From Chrysoporthe austroafricana (Eukaryota > Ascomycota > Sordariomycetes > Diaporthales > Cryphonectriaceae), in the NCBI GenBank assembly GCA_001051155.2, contig JYIP02000002.1, forward strand, positions 1,371,583 to 1,435,582: a stretch of 64,000 bases of DNA. Direction: 5' to 3'. This document shows, piece by piece, positions 11,162 to 22,065 of the stretch (position 1 is its first letter; each line of letters begins with the position of its first letter). The notes under the pieces are model-generated. The model was not told the origin of the DNA. It did no database searches and was given only the letters and a program-made list of their open reading frames with translations. The translations under genes and the position numbers were made by a program.

Positions 11162-12406
11162 CTATGGTGAGGATACATCTTGATCGGAGGGCAAGACCTG
11201 CTGACCCTCCGCCACATACTCTGTAGCCTTGGGCTCTTCCATCGTCGTCACCGTCGTCCGTCTTGAGGCTGTGGTTCCAAATGCCCTCTCGAGCGCCAAT
11301 TCCCAGTGCCGTTCCATGCTTTCTTGTATGCGCTGTTGCTCTTTTCTCTGGAACTTAGAATCAAATTTCCGAAAATGCTGGATGAAGTTCCGAAGGTCGT
11401 TGAGTATGTTCATCTCCACCTTGAGCTTGACGCTGTAGACAAAATTCTTCACGGTCAGCTGGATTATATAGAGGTCCAGATACTCCAGGACGAGTATGCT
11501 GCAATTCAACATCATGACAACTATGTTGATCGTGATGAGTGACCTGAGCATCCTCGTCATGGCGGCGGGACCCTCTGATTCCATCTGACGGCCATGCCGC
11601 TTTAAGAAATGCGAGGATCGCCACAGGTACAAGGCTGATAGGCAGAATTCCTGTACGAAGAATACAGTAACCTGGAGCCTCTCCAAGATGGTATAAACGC
11701 GGGCAATTCGCGAGGTCCCATCGGCGAATGATGCTATGTTGACGACCTGAAGTATAGCATGGTGAGTTAGCGATAAAAGAGCAGATGCACAAGCCTGTCA
11801 GTGTACAGAAGGGCGACCATTATAGATGTGAAGACTGGACTTTTATAAAGAAGATAGAATTATCTGAACTATGCCTAAGAAAGCCGAAAAGGTGCAAGGA
11901 CAATTCAGATGGACTCGACGCTGGAAACTACTTACAGTGATGGTCGGAACATGCAGAACGACGGCGTCGAAGATGATAAGGGCCAGAACATATCTCAGAA
12001 CGCGTGCGTTATCCCAAAGTAGGTGAAGCCGTGAATATAGAACGAGAGATTGGCCCGTTACCATCGGCACCCAGCCTGCTGAGCCGATGGCCGTCGTGAC
12101 TGTGCCGCTCTGACTTGGTACCTCCAAGTTGACGACTTGTGAAATAGCGCAGATCAGGGTCCCGACGGCGGCTGCGACGATGCTCCAGAAGTACAGGCTT
12201 TGACGACGCTTGAGAGTCCACCATATGAAGACAAGTATCTCGGTGGCGTTCCAGAGTGTGATGCCCATCATACAAGCCATGATAAAACGCAGAGTCGAAG
12301 ACACTCCGTCATCCGCGTCAAGGTCAGTGGTCCGCTGCATAACTTTGTGCTGCAATAGATGGGTGCGGAGCTGACGAGGCAGGATGAACGGTAGACTGGC
12401 ACTCAT
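11162..12406 (-). CDS. DUF7703-like fungal integral membrane protein
   Basis: Exons are 12406-11936 and 11746-11162, giving 351 residues, phase 0 at the junction. The ATG at 12406 (MSASLPFILP) is the first true ATG in the frame. The pattern matches the fungal seven-helix family annotated DUF7703: 'GITLWNATEILVFIWWTLKR', 'LYFWSIVAAAVGTLICAI', 'GWVPMVTGQSLVLYSRLHLL', 'LALIIFDAVVLHVPTITV', then after the splice 'ERLQVTVFFVQEFCLSALYL' and 'TINIVVMMLNCSILVLEYLD'. The C-terminal about 80 residues are polar with a charged helix. The intron is 189 nt, long for this window. Function of the family is unknown. It lies tandem to the other membrane protein on the same strand. Confidence 0.85.
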
Positions 12407-13645
12407 GGTGATAGTGATCTTGCATAGCTTTGGCGATGTGAGAGTATTGTTGATGAGTGCCGTCCGTATCAAGAGATGTACAGAAGAGTTATGTCGCCTG
12501 TCGAAGGACAGCTCTTTGTACAGTACGTTGAGCCACTTGCTCACCGGTCTCGTAAGTGATTACAAGCTGACGGGAGGAACAGATGGCCATGAGTCGAGTC
12601 GTTCGAGGGCTGGCAGTCCTTAACATGCCGCTTACCCCAAAGACGCATGACTTACCTCGTACGGTAGCAGTTCTGCATTCAACAATTCAAATTCCATGAC
12701 TCGTACTGCTGGCAACCTTAAATTGATCTGCAGGTTAACCCCCCCCTCGGAAGATATTGGTGGCACAAGGAATATTAGTCCCTAGATAGGTAAACCTGCG
12801 TGGTTGGGTGCAAACGGGATATTTGTAGATGGCGCCCAACGTCTACCTATGAGGAAACCATGAGCCCAATAGGCAAAGAAGAAGGCATGCTACGACAGAC
12901 CGTGAGTCACGTAACAAACTATGATCAGGGACGAGCTCGCTGAATGGCCTTCGGATCCTACGCTCCATCGGCCTTGAGATCGCAGCTGAGCTTACTACAC
13001 GCCTCGTATGTGACTGGCTATCCAAAGTCTTGGGAGTTCAGGAACCAACTCTGTCTAGCGCCTGATCTTCTCAGTTTACAATGGCTCCCCTCGGCCGCTC
13101 TTCCCGAGCCCTTCCGCCTGAACAGGTTACCTACGTACGTCAAGGTATGTTAATGACTTAGTAGGTAGTCCGAACGTGGAAGTAGGACGGGCGAGGGCCT
13201 CAGAACTTATATCTTTCTTCGACTTCGAATTTACATTGAAAAATACTGGCATGGTGAAACAGAAGTAGATTCGGATGGCCAATATGGTTCACGGGCTCTC
13301 TGAACGGCATGTATACTGCTGAAAGACTAAAAATCATAGGAAAATTAGCAGGCCCCCGGTACCTACGTACCTACGTAGCCTCAATGTTTTCTCCCTCCCT
13401 TCCCCCCCTGTCCCTTGTTTGATTCATCCTTCTAGAAGGGCCGTCGAAATTTAAGTGATTGTTCTAGAAACTACTCAAAACGGCTAGACCAGATTTCAAT
13501 GTGACGCCCTACGAGTGGGACAAGTCAGCGCTGACACAACAGGCAATGGAGTCGTGGCTGCAGCAACACATCCCGTAAACCGGTATCGCTCGAGTCGAGA
13601 TACAGCGATGCGTTACGCAAGCGACTCTGCTGGCAACATCGCAAA
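12407..13645. other. Intergenic region between divergent genes
   Basis: About 1.2 kb between the DUF7703-like gene (-) and the amidase (+), so it should hold both promoters. It contains short palindromic tacctacgta motifs near 13130 and 13360-13378, common in fungal intergenic DNA, and a C/T-rich stretch near 13390-13420. No gene was seen. Confidence 0.5.
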
Positions 13646-16246
13646 ATGGCATTGAAGCACCTCATCACATGCGTGATTGCAGGCATCGATTATCTGCTCC
13701 ATCCTCAAGTCCTGGTACGGTAATGCTCCACTTCCCACCGAGTCACCGACACTCAACGTACCAACGAGCACCCAAATAGGCAGCTAAGAAAGGCTAGGGC
13801 ACCGTCGAGGAGAGCGTGAGGGCAGACCAGATCATCCCTGTGGTTGTCCTGGGCGAAGAGGAGCTCAATTCTGGCCCCGAAGAGCTCTGGAATATCCTGC
13901 AATACTTTGTCAACAATGACGACGTTTGTACAGACGAGTTCACCGGCATCCTCGTCGTTAAGCCCTCTGCATCTGCTCCAGAGGCCGACGAGGCGCTGAA
14001 GAACTCCAGCTCTGGCCCAGCCTTTGACCGCTTTGCTTCTGTGTACCATATGAGCTCCGAGCTGAGTCCATTGCAAGAGCAGGACCAGCTGCCTTCGGGG
14101 CCCTACTTCCTGAGTGGTCGGAATTTGCACCAAGCATGGCGACTGTATCCAGACGATCTCGACGCCTTTGCGTTTGGTCTGCTACCGGACGATCCTCACA
14201 ACCCAACAAGGTGACGAACGTTCCTATCCATTATTGCATGTAGCCTATATTCGGTTTCTGACACGTGGACCAGTTTTCAAGCCGTAGCGCCTCAGTCTTC
14301 AGACAGCCTCTCCAGGTCAATCCCAGTACCCAGTCGTCTCTACCACGAACCTGACTCGGACAGGCCGTTGGCAGGTGCGCGAGTGTCAGTGAAGGACGTT
14401 TTTGACATCGGTGGTGTGAAGACAACCCTGTCGAGCCGAGCCTGGGCGGAGCTGTATCCTGCAGTCACCACAAATGCCGCCTATGTAAGGCGGTTGCTTG
14501 ACCAGGGTGCCATCATTGTCGGAAAGACTAAGACGGCGCAGTTCGCGACCGGAAGGGAGTGGGTCGACTTCCAGGCACCATTTAACCCCAGAGGCGATGG
14601 GTACCAATCCCCCTCAGGCAGCTCAACAGGGGCTGCGGCATCTCTGGCGGGGTATACTTGGCTTGACCATAGTATCGGGGGCGACTGTAAGTCTTTTTGA
14701 TCTTCTCTGTGAGAGTTTTTGCGATGGCATATTGACTGTTTCGCATGTTGCAGCTGCAGGAAGCGTCAGAGGGCCGGCCACGTATCATGGCCTCCACGCT
14801 CTCCGCCCAACGTTCGGCTCAGCATCCCTGGACGGTGTTTGGATCATGTCTCCGTGAGCATAATTGTCATGGGCTTTGGTTTTTGTCTGCTCAATTTGAT
14901 AACCTTGTATTAGGAGATACGACACGGTTGGGTTACTTGGGCGTGGTCTGGATGAACTCGCCTTTCTCGTAGAGCACAGCCTTGACATACCTCCAGATGG
15001 AGGCAAGATTTCGCCTCGGCGGATCATATTTCCAACTGAGTTCTTCCCTTTGCCGGACATAGAGCATCAGCGACTCTTCGACCAATTCCTGGAAATTTTG
15101 GAGACGTACATAAGCGTCAAAAAGGTTGCAGTCAGTCTTGCGCAGCTCTGGGAGGAGAGCCCTCCTCCCGACCCTCATGCAGCCGGCCAATCTCTGCAGG
15201 AATTCATGAAGAAAGTCGGTGACCCGCTGTATGCGTCATTTAGTTCGGTGATACACAACTAACTTTCCTGTTTAGGCGCCTGCATGGTCTCTCTTGTATG
15301 ACTACTATCGCATGTCAGAACAGTTCCTTTGCGACTATCGCGAGAAGTTCGGCAAAGAACCTTTTGTTGAGGGTTCCCCTCGCTTTTGGTGGTATGCATC
15401 TCGTATCTTAGTGCCCACACTTTTGGAGGTGTGGGCGTAACTGACTGACCTTGTTCGCAGGAACGTCGGCGCCAACGTCACAGAACAGGAATACCATCTG
15501 TACGTCAGAAACATCGATACCTTCAGGGCGTGGTTTGATACAACGATTATGTCCACAGATCACGGGGATGTCCAGGATACAGTTGTCGTTTTGCCTTGTG
15601 GGATCGCCGAGCCTAAATATCGAGACGTCCCTCCAGAGTAAGTTGGCACTCCTTTGTCATTTACGTGTAGAGCTCGTCATCATCTGCCTCCTCATCGCTA
15701 CTACCTAGCATGTTCTACTAAATACTAAACATGGACAAGCGAGCCCTCAATTATCGAGGGTATCGAGCCCCAGATGTTGTCACCTCTCTTGGGGACGCCT
15801 CATCTAGTAGTGTGCTGTAAGTTGATCCACCTATACGTATGAGATGACCGTGCATGCTTTGGCAGCTAATTTGAGTTTCGGCAGTTGCTCAACTTGCCTA
15901 CGAGTCTCGCATAAGCCGAACTACCGAATATAGACCGATATGTGCTTCTATCATGGGCGCTAGAGGTAGGTATCGGAATATGAATGGCCTGGAAGCCTGG
16001 CTGAATTGATTCTAACTCGCTTGTTCAGGCACCGACTTGGCTCTGATTCGCTTGGCCCAAGAAGCTTTGCAAAAGGCTGGATGGCGTGTGGATATTGATA
16101 CCGGTCGATACACATTTCCATTGGGCAATAACAGTAGGAATGTGGATGACGGACAAGACGGCAAGCTCAGCCAGACTGAGATGCTCGTCGAAGCACATGC
16201 GAATGACATCTTACCCGCCGCCCAATGGCCTGTGGATGAGTTGTGA
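13646..16246 (+). CDS. Amidase-signature enzyme with N-terminal Arp1-like extension, ten exons
   Basis: Exons are 13646-13714, 13798-14210, 14274-14686, 14754-14853, 14914-15214, 15276-15391, 15461-15637, 15740-15816, 15885-15965 and 16029-16246, giving 654 residues. Phases agree throughout. The core is an amidase: catalytic Lys in 'VSVKDVFDIGG', the Gly/Ser-rich motif 'SPSGSSTGAA' with the cis-Ser, and the nucleophile Ser in 'GGDSAGSVRGP' (interrupted by an intron). The N-terminal about 200 residues resemble the extension found in fungal amidases named after the scytalone dehydratase-like protein Arp1. Substrate is unknown; hydrolysis of a small amide is expected. The weakest point is the end of exon 5: an in-frame join needs a poor donor (aaa|gtcggt), while the better-looking gtgacc five bases later breaks the frame. 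Confidence 0.82.
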
Positions 16247-17140
16247 AGAGTGCCCACGATAGTTATTGGAAAGCCCTGGGGCCAACATCAGGCCCAAGAA
16301 GAGACATCCTGGAAATAGTCTCTCAAGTCAATCTTCATCAAATCGACCAGCACGTCTCAGAGACCAAATATAGAGGATAGTAGAGAAAAGCCCAGGCGCC
16401 TTCATCTATCATATAGCATACCACTCAATACTGGAAAGAGTCTGCTTAACTCCGCGAGAGGCGTCATGGGAAGTCTATCATTACGCCTCTTGCCCAATAA
16501 GCGTCCAAATTCTGGTTCTCCGCTTAACTTACCGGCATGTCCCTGTTCGAGCTGAGGAATCAATTCGATGATATCTAGATATCGTACGCTAGTGGAAGTA
16601 AAAGAGGGGCTCGAGTGCCATCATGGTAGGTTATTGACTGGGGTATGCACACTGCAGAAGGACCGAATTGGTAGGCAATTGCTGTGTGCACTCTTTTTTT
16701 GTCGTTGTACTGAGTTCAATACTGGCATGCTATACTCCGTGACGAAGCACATGTCAACCAGCTGCAGCGTGGGATCGTTCTTCTTGCGGCACAGCGGCCG
16801 TCGTGACGCTGATGCGTTGATGAGTTGATGCTCACGGTCATTATCATGTGGTTTTCTCGTATGATCCTTGGGGAATGACATTGAATCAGGGGATGCATTG
16901 AGAGTTCTCGGGCACCTATTTGCAACTGCAGACCAAGGTATTCGAAGTATCCATGCCTGGCTCAGACTTGCCTTTTACGACGTCATTGTCAGAGAAAGCC
17001 AGACCAATACATGACAAAGGGTTTCTTCGCGAAACGACACAGTTGTCTTGCTGTCTGAGTGTATGCTTCTCGACTCGGAAGTATCTGTGGTGTCATCACG
17101 GCTAGGCTGGGGCACTAGATTGGCTGCGGAAACTTGGGTA
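16247..17140. other. Intergenic region between convergent genes
   Basis: About 900 bases between the amidase (+) and the Asn-synthase-like gene (-), expected to hold both terminators. Only short open frames without motifs occur here. Confidence 0.5.
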
Positions 17141-19014
17141 TCACGACAATAGTGTGGTTCCCTTCACCTTCCCACTCTCCATTTTTGCTGTTCGAGAGCC
17201 GAATTGAATCTGTGACGATCAAAGTCAATATGAGTGACCACCTGCGTAGGAAAGAGACTCACTGCCCGTTTCTTCTCTGTGGCCACACTGGTCAAGCCAA
17301 GATCCAGCGCCAGGAGCCGTAAGACCCGCTTCCCGGGCTCAACATCACTACTTGATTGCCCGAAGTCACATTTCTCCCAGACTGGAACTCCAATAGCCCA
17401 TCGTACCAAGTCTTCATCAAGATAAGGGAAACGAATCTCGCGGCTCCAGTGTGACATGGCTCGATCGTCTCTGCCAAGATTGCGCTTGCCCAACCGGCTG
17501 ACATCGAGCTTCAGCTCGTCAACCAGGCCTCGGTAGCCCTCCCTTTGAAAAGCGGTAGCATGGCGGACGTAACCCCCAAAGAGCTCATCGGCACCGAGCC
17601 CCGAGAGCAGCACTCGCGCGGTAGTGGTGTAAGGTACGGAGGCGGTTGATGCGGCATCAGTGAAGGCTATTCCCTGGCCTCGCGCGGCGAAATACAACGC
17701 GCAGGCGATGGAGAGATCCATTTCCGTGTTGTGAGGATAGATCAGTGAAGTCACCTCACTCTTGTGGCTAAGGTATTCTGAGTACGGGACGTTGACCTGA
17801 AAGGGATGTAAGAGATCAGCTGTACCACGACGATAGGATAGGAAAGTAGACTTACTACAACGAGACGCCAAGCCCGCCCAGGACAGACCGCTTGGAGTTC
17901 AGCGAAGGACTTCCTTCCTGTTACTCTGTCTGGGCAAGCCTCGTATATATCAAAAAGGTCTGGGTCCTTCGACTTCTTGGCATTCGCGGCTACTCGAGGA
18001 TTCTCGAAAGCGACATTAATCAAGTCGATGCCTTGATCGAAGGGAAGGAGATCGTGGCAGACCCTCGCTATCACGGTACAGTCAAGGCCCCCGGAGAAGA
18101 GGACGGTCACCTTAGTTGGCAATTGCTGGGACTCGGTGCCTGGCGGTGCAGGTACATTCAAGACGCGTAATCTGAGCGACTCGGTCAACTGCTGCCGTAG
18201 TGCTGTTACCGATGTTGACTCGACTGCCAGTGGCGCTTCTTTTTCCGGTACAGAGTCATTGAACCTTCCGATAGCGGAAACCTGCAGAGGTAAGCTATGA
18301 ATTCGCTCCAATATTCATGGGAGCGCGCAAATCTTGCTACAACTGGACACTCACGAAGTCCACCGCCTTCTCGTCTTCCAGCCAGTCGAGGGTCGTAGCG
18401 GGAGCAATCAATCCATATTCTTGACCGCCAAGTGCATTGACGCCCAAGTCAATAACGTAAATCCCGTCAGCTTCCACTTCCTTCCACTGAGGGTCAACAG
18501 AGTCCGCGACGCTGGAAAGGACCAGCTGGTGATCGTCATGCCGAATGAGTAAAGATCGCCTTCCGAGTCTGTCGCGACCAAAGTAGAGCTTCTTCGAAAT
18601 CTTATCGAAAAATGCGAATGCGAAAGGGCCATCAACAGATCGAAGCACCTTTAGAATAGCTGCCTCACGCCCCGTCTCCTCCTGCCGCACTGCCTCGCCC
18701 AAGAGGCTGGCGATCGCCTCGCCATCATTCCCGGCGACGTCGTGATGGCGAAACCTCCATGCCTCGCCGTTCCAGCAGAAGACCGATCCACTGGAAGGAT
18801 CGACGAATGGCTGCCGCGCAATGTGATCCCCACGTAGGGCGAGCACTGTCGATGTGAATGAGAGGTGTATTGTGGGCGCGTCATCGTCTTCGTCCCAAAG
18901 TCGCGCCTCGTGTGTGGCAATGTGATCTGGTCCGCGGTTGCAAAGACATCGTCGGAGGTGCGCTGGGATTTCAGTCGATTCGGAAGCGGATATCAGAACA
19001 TGAATGCCGCACAT
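17141..19014 (-). CDS. Asparagine synthetase domain protein (ASNSD1/YML096W-like)
   Basis: Exons are 19014-18355, 18281-17856, 17796-17263 and 17209-17141, giving 562 residues. The protein starts MCGIHV, so Cys2 is the N-terminal nucleophile of a class II glutamine amidotransferase domain (residues 1-220; 'CNRGPDHI', 'FCWNGEAWR', 'YFGRDRLGRRSLL'). The second half is an ATP-pyrophosphatase domain with P-loop 'VLFSGGLDCTV' and 'VLLSGLGADELFGGY', followed by 'RFPYLDEDLV'. The last exon encodes 'IQFGSRTAKMESGKVKGTTL', which fits the conserved C-terminus of this family. The layout matches the eukaryotic asparagine synthetase domain-containing group rather than true Asn1/Asn2. Its physiological reaction is not well defined. 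All introns are 46-75 nt. Confidence 0.92.
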
Positions 19015-19120
19015 TATGCCATTATGTCCATGTTAGCAGCATCGAGGATCCGAAGATGAAGAGATGACGTCCAAAACTTCAGACCTGCAGCCGAGGATGA
19101 GCCGGGCAGTCTGGGCCGCC

Positions 19121-19143
19121 AGAGGGTTAGAGGGTTAGGGTAA
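19121..19143. repeat. Short telomere-like motif (TTAGGG-type)
   Basis: The sequence agggttagagggttaggg contains one exact and one imperfect TTAGGG unit, about 110-130 bases upstream of the Asn-synthase-like ATG (on the gene strand it reads CCCTAACCCT). It is too short to be a telomere. It could be a telobox-type promoter element or chance. Confidence 0.5.
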
Positions 19144-19151
19144 AGAAGTGA

Positions 19152-19219
19152 CCCCCCCCCTTTTTTTTTTTCTTTTTGGCTTCGTTTTCCCTTTCCTGCG
19201 GCCCCCCCCCAAAAAAAAA
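19152..19219. repeat. Homopolymer tracts C9-T11 and C9-A9
   Basis: C9 (19152-19160) runs directly into T11 (19161-19171), and C9 (19202-19210) runs directly into A9 (19211-19219), 30 bases apart. Such tracts are prone to sequencing and assembly length errors. Confidence 0.85.
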
Positions 19220-19814
19220 CACAAACAAATCGTCTTCTTCTTGCAAGCTTTTATTCTGTTTCTGACGCGAAACGACCTTATACAAGATCACATGAATCGG
19301 CCCTGTGAGTGCGTCATGATGGATGAAGCACTCGGTCCCTACAGTGTAAAGAACACCAGCGAGCACGTATGTTCGGTAAATAATTGGCCAGCGTCGAATT
19401 TGATAAATTATTAAATTTGTGATAGCTAGACCAATAACGAGACCAAAGAACCAATCTCATGCTAACAATAATATCGAAAGCGAAGAAGGCAATTGGCGGC
19501 CTCGATGGTGCTCTTCTGCCTTATATGGACGCTGAACGAAAATCCTCACACCGAAAAAGATCAATCAACTACAAATATTGCCATATGAATCGTCAATGGT
19601 GACCACACCATTTTATTGGAAGTATACTTTACCAAGAGACAGTACCAATGCACCCCTGGAAGGTCCGATCTCTTTACACTCTCCTCTCGTACGTGTGAAG
19701 AAGATAACTCCACAAACCCCCGAGTCGCCATCAATTATTCTTACCTCAGCGATAGCCGAGTCAGCGAGCACAATCACGTGGCCTGGAAAGACCCTGGGCT
19801 TTCGAGATCTACTC

Positions 19815-20230
19815 ACAGGTACACTATGTTGACCCTGATGCCACGCCCCGCATTCTCCTTCACCGGTCGTCTTGGTCAGGCCAATCACAGCGTTCTTGGA
19901 GACACAGTAAGGCGAGAAGAAGGGCACATCACTCAGATCGGCATGCTGGTAGTGTTGACAATGCTCCCTCCACCAATGGCCGAGGGAGCTGGGCGCGCAA
20001 ACAGCTGAATGTGCCCTTTAGGTTGACATAGAGGATCTGGTCTAACGCGTTTCCCGTGACATTTGGGGTCTCGGCAATAACTTTCCATAATACCTGAGAT
20101 GGGTCTTATCAGCAAAAGCTAATTCTCATCAGCCAGTGACAGCGTTGCCCCTTTCGCAGCCAGGGCAATGGCGATAGCCAGGCCGATCCCGCCGGCGGTA
20201 CCAGTAGCCGCTGTAGACCTTGCCGCCCAT
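19815..20230 (-). pseudogene. Decayed short-chain dehydrogenase/reductase (SDR)
   Basis: Pieces of a classical SDR appear in order but in different frames. From the ATG at 20230 'MGGKVYS' shifts frame into 'ATGTAGGIGLAIAIALAAKG' (the TGxxxGIG cofactor motif), which ends 'LSLADEN' at a stop. After a loss of roughly 60 codons the reading resumes as 'DQILYVNLKGTFSCLRAQL', then in another frame 'GGGSIVNTTSMP', then 'PYCVSKNAVIGLTKT' (the YxxxK catalytic pair), then another shift to 'AGRGIRVNIVY'. I found no set of introns that repairs all breaks, because the shifts occur inside motifs without GT/AG borders. It would have been an NAD(P)-dependent oxidoreductase of unknown substrate. Confidence 0.8.
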
Positions 20231-20349
20231 TGTCAAGGTGTTGGTCGTATTAAAAGCCTGGGTTGGGCTGTGAGGAAAACTGGACCGCAAGGCTTCAATA
20301 GACCTCCTGCAGACTATTCGCCTCGACTGTGTGGTATTATGCAAGAACA

Positions 20350-21391
20350 GGGGTCTGGAGTGATCCAGGATACCTGAGTACGCATCTGCAGCAGTTAAGG
20401 AACAAGGCGTAAATTATATATGGGCAGATCTAGTAGTGAGTCTCGTAAAGGATGTCATTCAAGTGGTAATTAGGAAGAATTAACTTTAATTACTTGTTTA
20501 GTCGCAGGTTGATACAACCTACACCGTTAGTCTTTCTACGTACCTAGGTAGTTACACCGACTCTCACCAGAACGTAATATATACCGGCCCTTCATCGCCA
20601 CGTGGCATAGTGTACATCGGGCACGCCTGGTATTGGTCTGACCCAAGACGCGATATATACGGGATCTAGATCTTGCCACCGCCCGAAAGCTTATTGTTTC
20701 ATAGAGTTGCGCACGCTCATGCTTCCATGTCGCGGCTCAGAGCTTCTCGAGGCCAGGCGTCGGATGGGAGCAACAAAGCCAATAGCTACGGATAGGCACT
20801 ATCAAGAGAATCCTATTGTCCCGAGGATTTCGAATCCGCTCATTGGTGTTTCGGAAACGAGCATGTCGGATAACAACCTTGGAAAGCATGAAGACGGCCG
20901 CTCAACTCGAGACATGGACTACTACCGTGTGCCTCTACCCGTGGCGCCGAGCTTCTAGAAGATCTACGCTGTCGAATCCCTGTGATGCATCTGCTCGGCA
21001 GCATCTCGGGGTCCGGTATCTCGGGAGTCAGTGTACTCAGTACAGAGTAGAGTACCGATTTGAGGTGCTGGTCTTGTAGTCTGCGGGGCTTTGGAAATGA
21101 TATACGGACCGAGATGACTGGATGTTTCGCGGTGGATAGCCTTAAATAACGCGGATACCTCCCATAATATAAGGAGTCTGTGAGTGCACTATTAGATTTC
21201 AAGATCTGCATTTTATCTAGGTGGCGGCCAAAAGTCGCAGTCGGGTACCAGCTTAGACGGACGTGGGCGGAATCGCGATCCAGCGGGACGGCGAGCGGCC
21301 GGAGTCATTGTGGACCCAAAGGCCATTGTGATGTGTGAGTCGTCACGCTCACAACACAATATAAGCAAATTGAAAAACAAGTCTTGTCAAC
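20350..21391. other. Intergenic region upstream of the tRNA
   Basis: About 1 kb, AT-rich near 20400-20600, with a tacctaggta palindrome near 20540. No convincing coding frame. Confidence 0.45.
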
Positions 21392-21463
21392 AGCTACGTA
21401 GCTCAGGGGAAGAGCGCCGGGCTCATAACCCGGAGGACGTTGGATCGAAACCAATCGTAGCTA
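21392..21463 (+). tRNA. Initiator tRNA-Met (CAT anticodon)
   Basis: The 72-nt sequence folds as a cloverleaf. The acceptor stem pairs AGCTACG with CGTAGCT (A1:U72, as in eukaryotic initiators) and the discriminator base is A. The anticodon stem CCGGG/CCCGG encloses loop CTCATAA with anticodon CAT, and three G:C pairs flank the loop. The T arm contains GGATCGAAACC, in which A replaces the usual T at position 54 and A occurs at 60, hallmarks of initiator tRNA. There is no intron. The CCA end is not encoded, as expected. Confidence 0.95.
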
Positions 21464-21471
21464 CTATTTTG

Positions 21472-21485
21472 AATTTTTTTTCCCT
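21472..21485 (+). terminator. Pol III poly-T terminator of the tRNA gene
   Basis: A run of eight T (gaatttttttt) begins about 10 bases after the tRNA 3' end and is followed by another T run. This is the standard RNA polymerase III stop signal. Confidence 0.8.
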
Positions 21486-22065
21486 TTTTGGACTTTTTGC
21501 ATCCTACCCCCCACTACCAAACCAGACACCCCAGGATCTGAATCCCCAAATTTGGGACATCAATTTCCTTTTGGGTTTTGTGACCCTTCTATGTCTATCT
21601 ATCCTTTGCTCCTGCTTGACACAACCGAGTCACCAGTGCAAGACATCAGAAGTTCTCTGCATCAGGGTCCTTTGTGATCACGACTCTAAAAAAAAAAACC
21701 AGGGAGAAGGCATGCTGTTCAGCATGGCGAATGAGGCTGGACATTATCTTCTCCAGGGGTACCTTTGCCCTGCCAGTATGAGTCTCAAGCTAGCACAAAT
21801 CTCACGAGGGTGCTATCGGGGAATGATTTATACTCTAGCCACCTTTCATTTTAGTTTTATTTGGGCCTGGAGCATGGGCTACCACAAAGCGTCGGTATGG
21901 ATACCATACCTAATTCCAGATACCGATGCTTTCAAGGCCGAAGGATTTGACGTCACAGAGTCATCATATGCACGAAACACACTGCGTGAACGATTGGGTA
22001 TTTAAATTTCATAATACATGAGTAACTTCTTATACAAGCCGCCTCTATCTTCTATAAAGCGCTGT
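21486..22065. other. Intergenic region between the tRNA and the permease
   Basis: About 580 bases. One long open frame spans the tRNA and this stretch but shows no family motif and I treat it as noise. An A9 run is near 21688-21698. Confidence 0.4.

Noticed and set aside
19121..19143. A chromosome end or interstitial telomere
   Set aside because: Only about two units are present and genes continue on both sides, so it is kept only as a short motif.
21310..22005. A 231-codon frame spanning the tRNA
   Set aside because: It includes the entire tRNA and its poly-T terminator and shows no family similarity.
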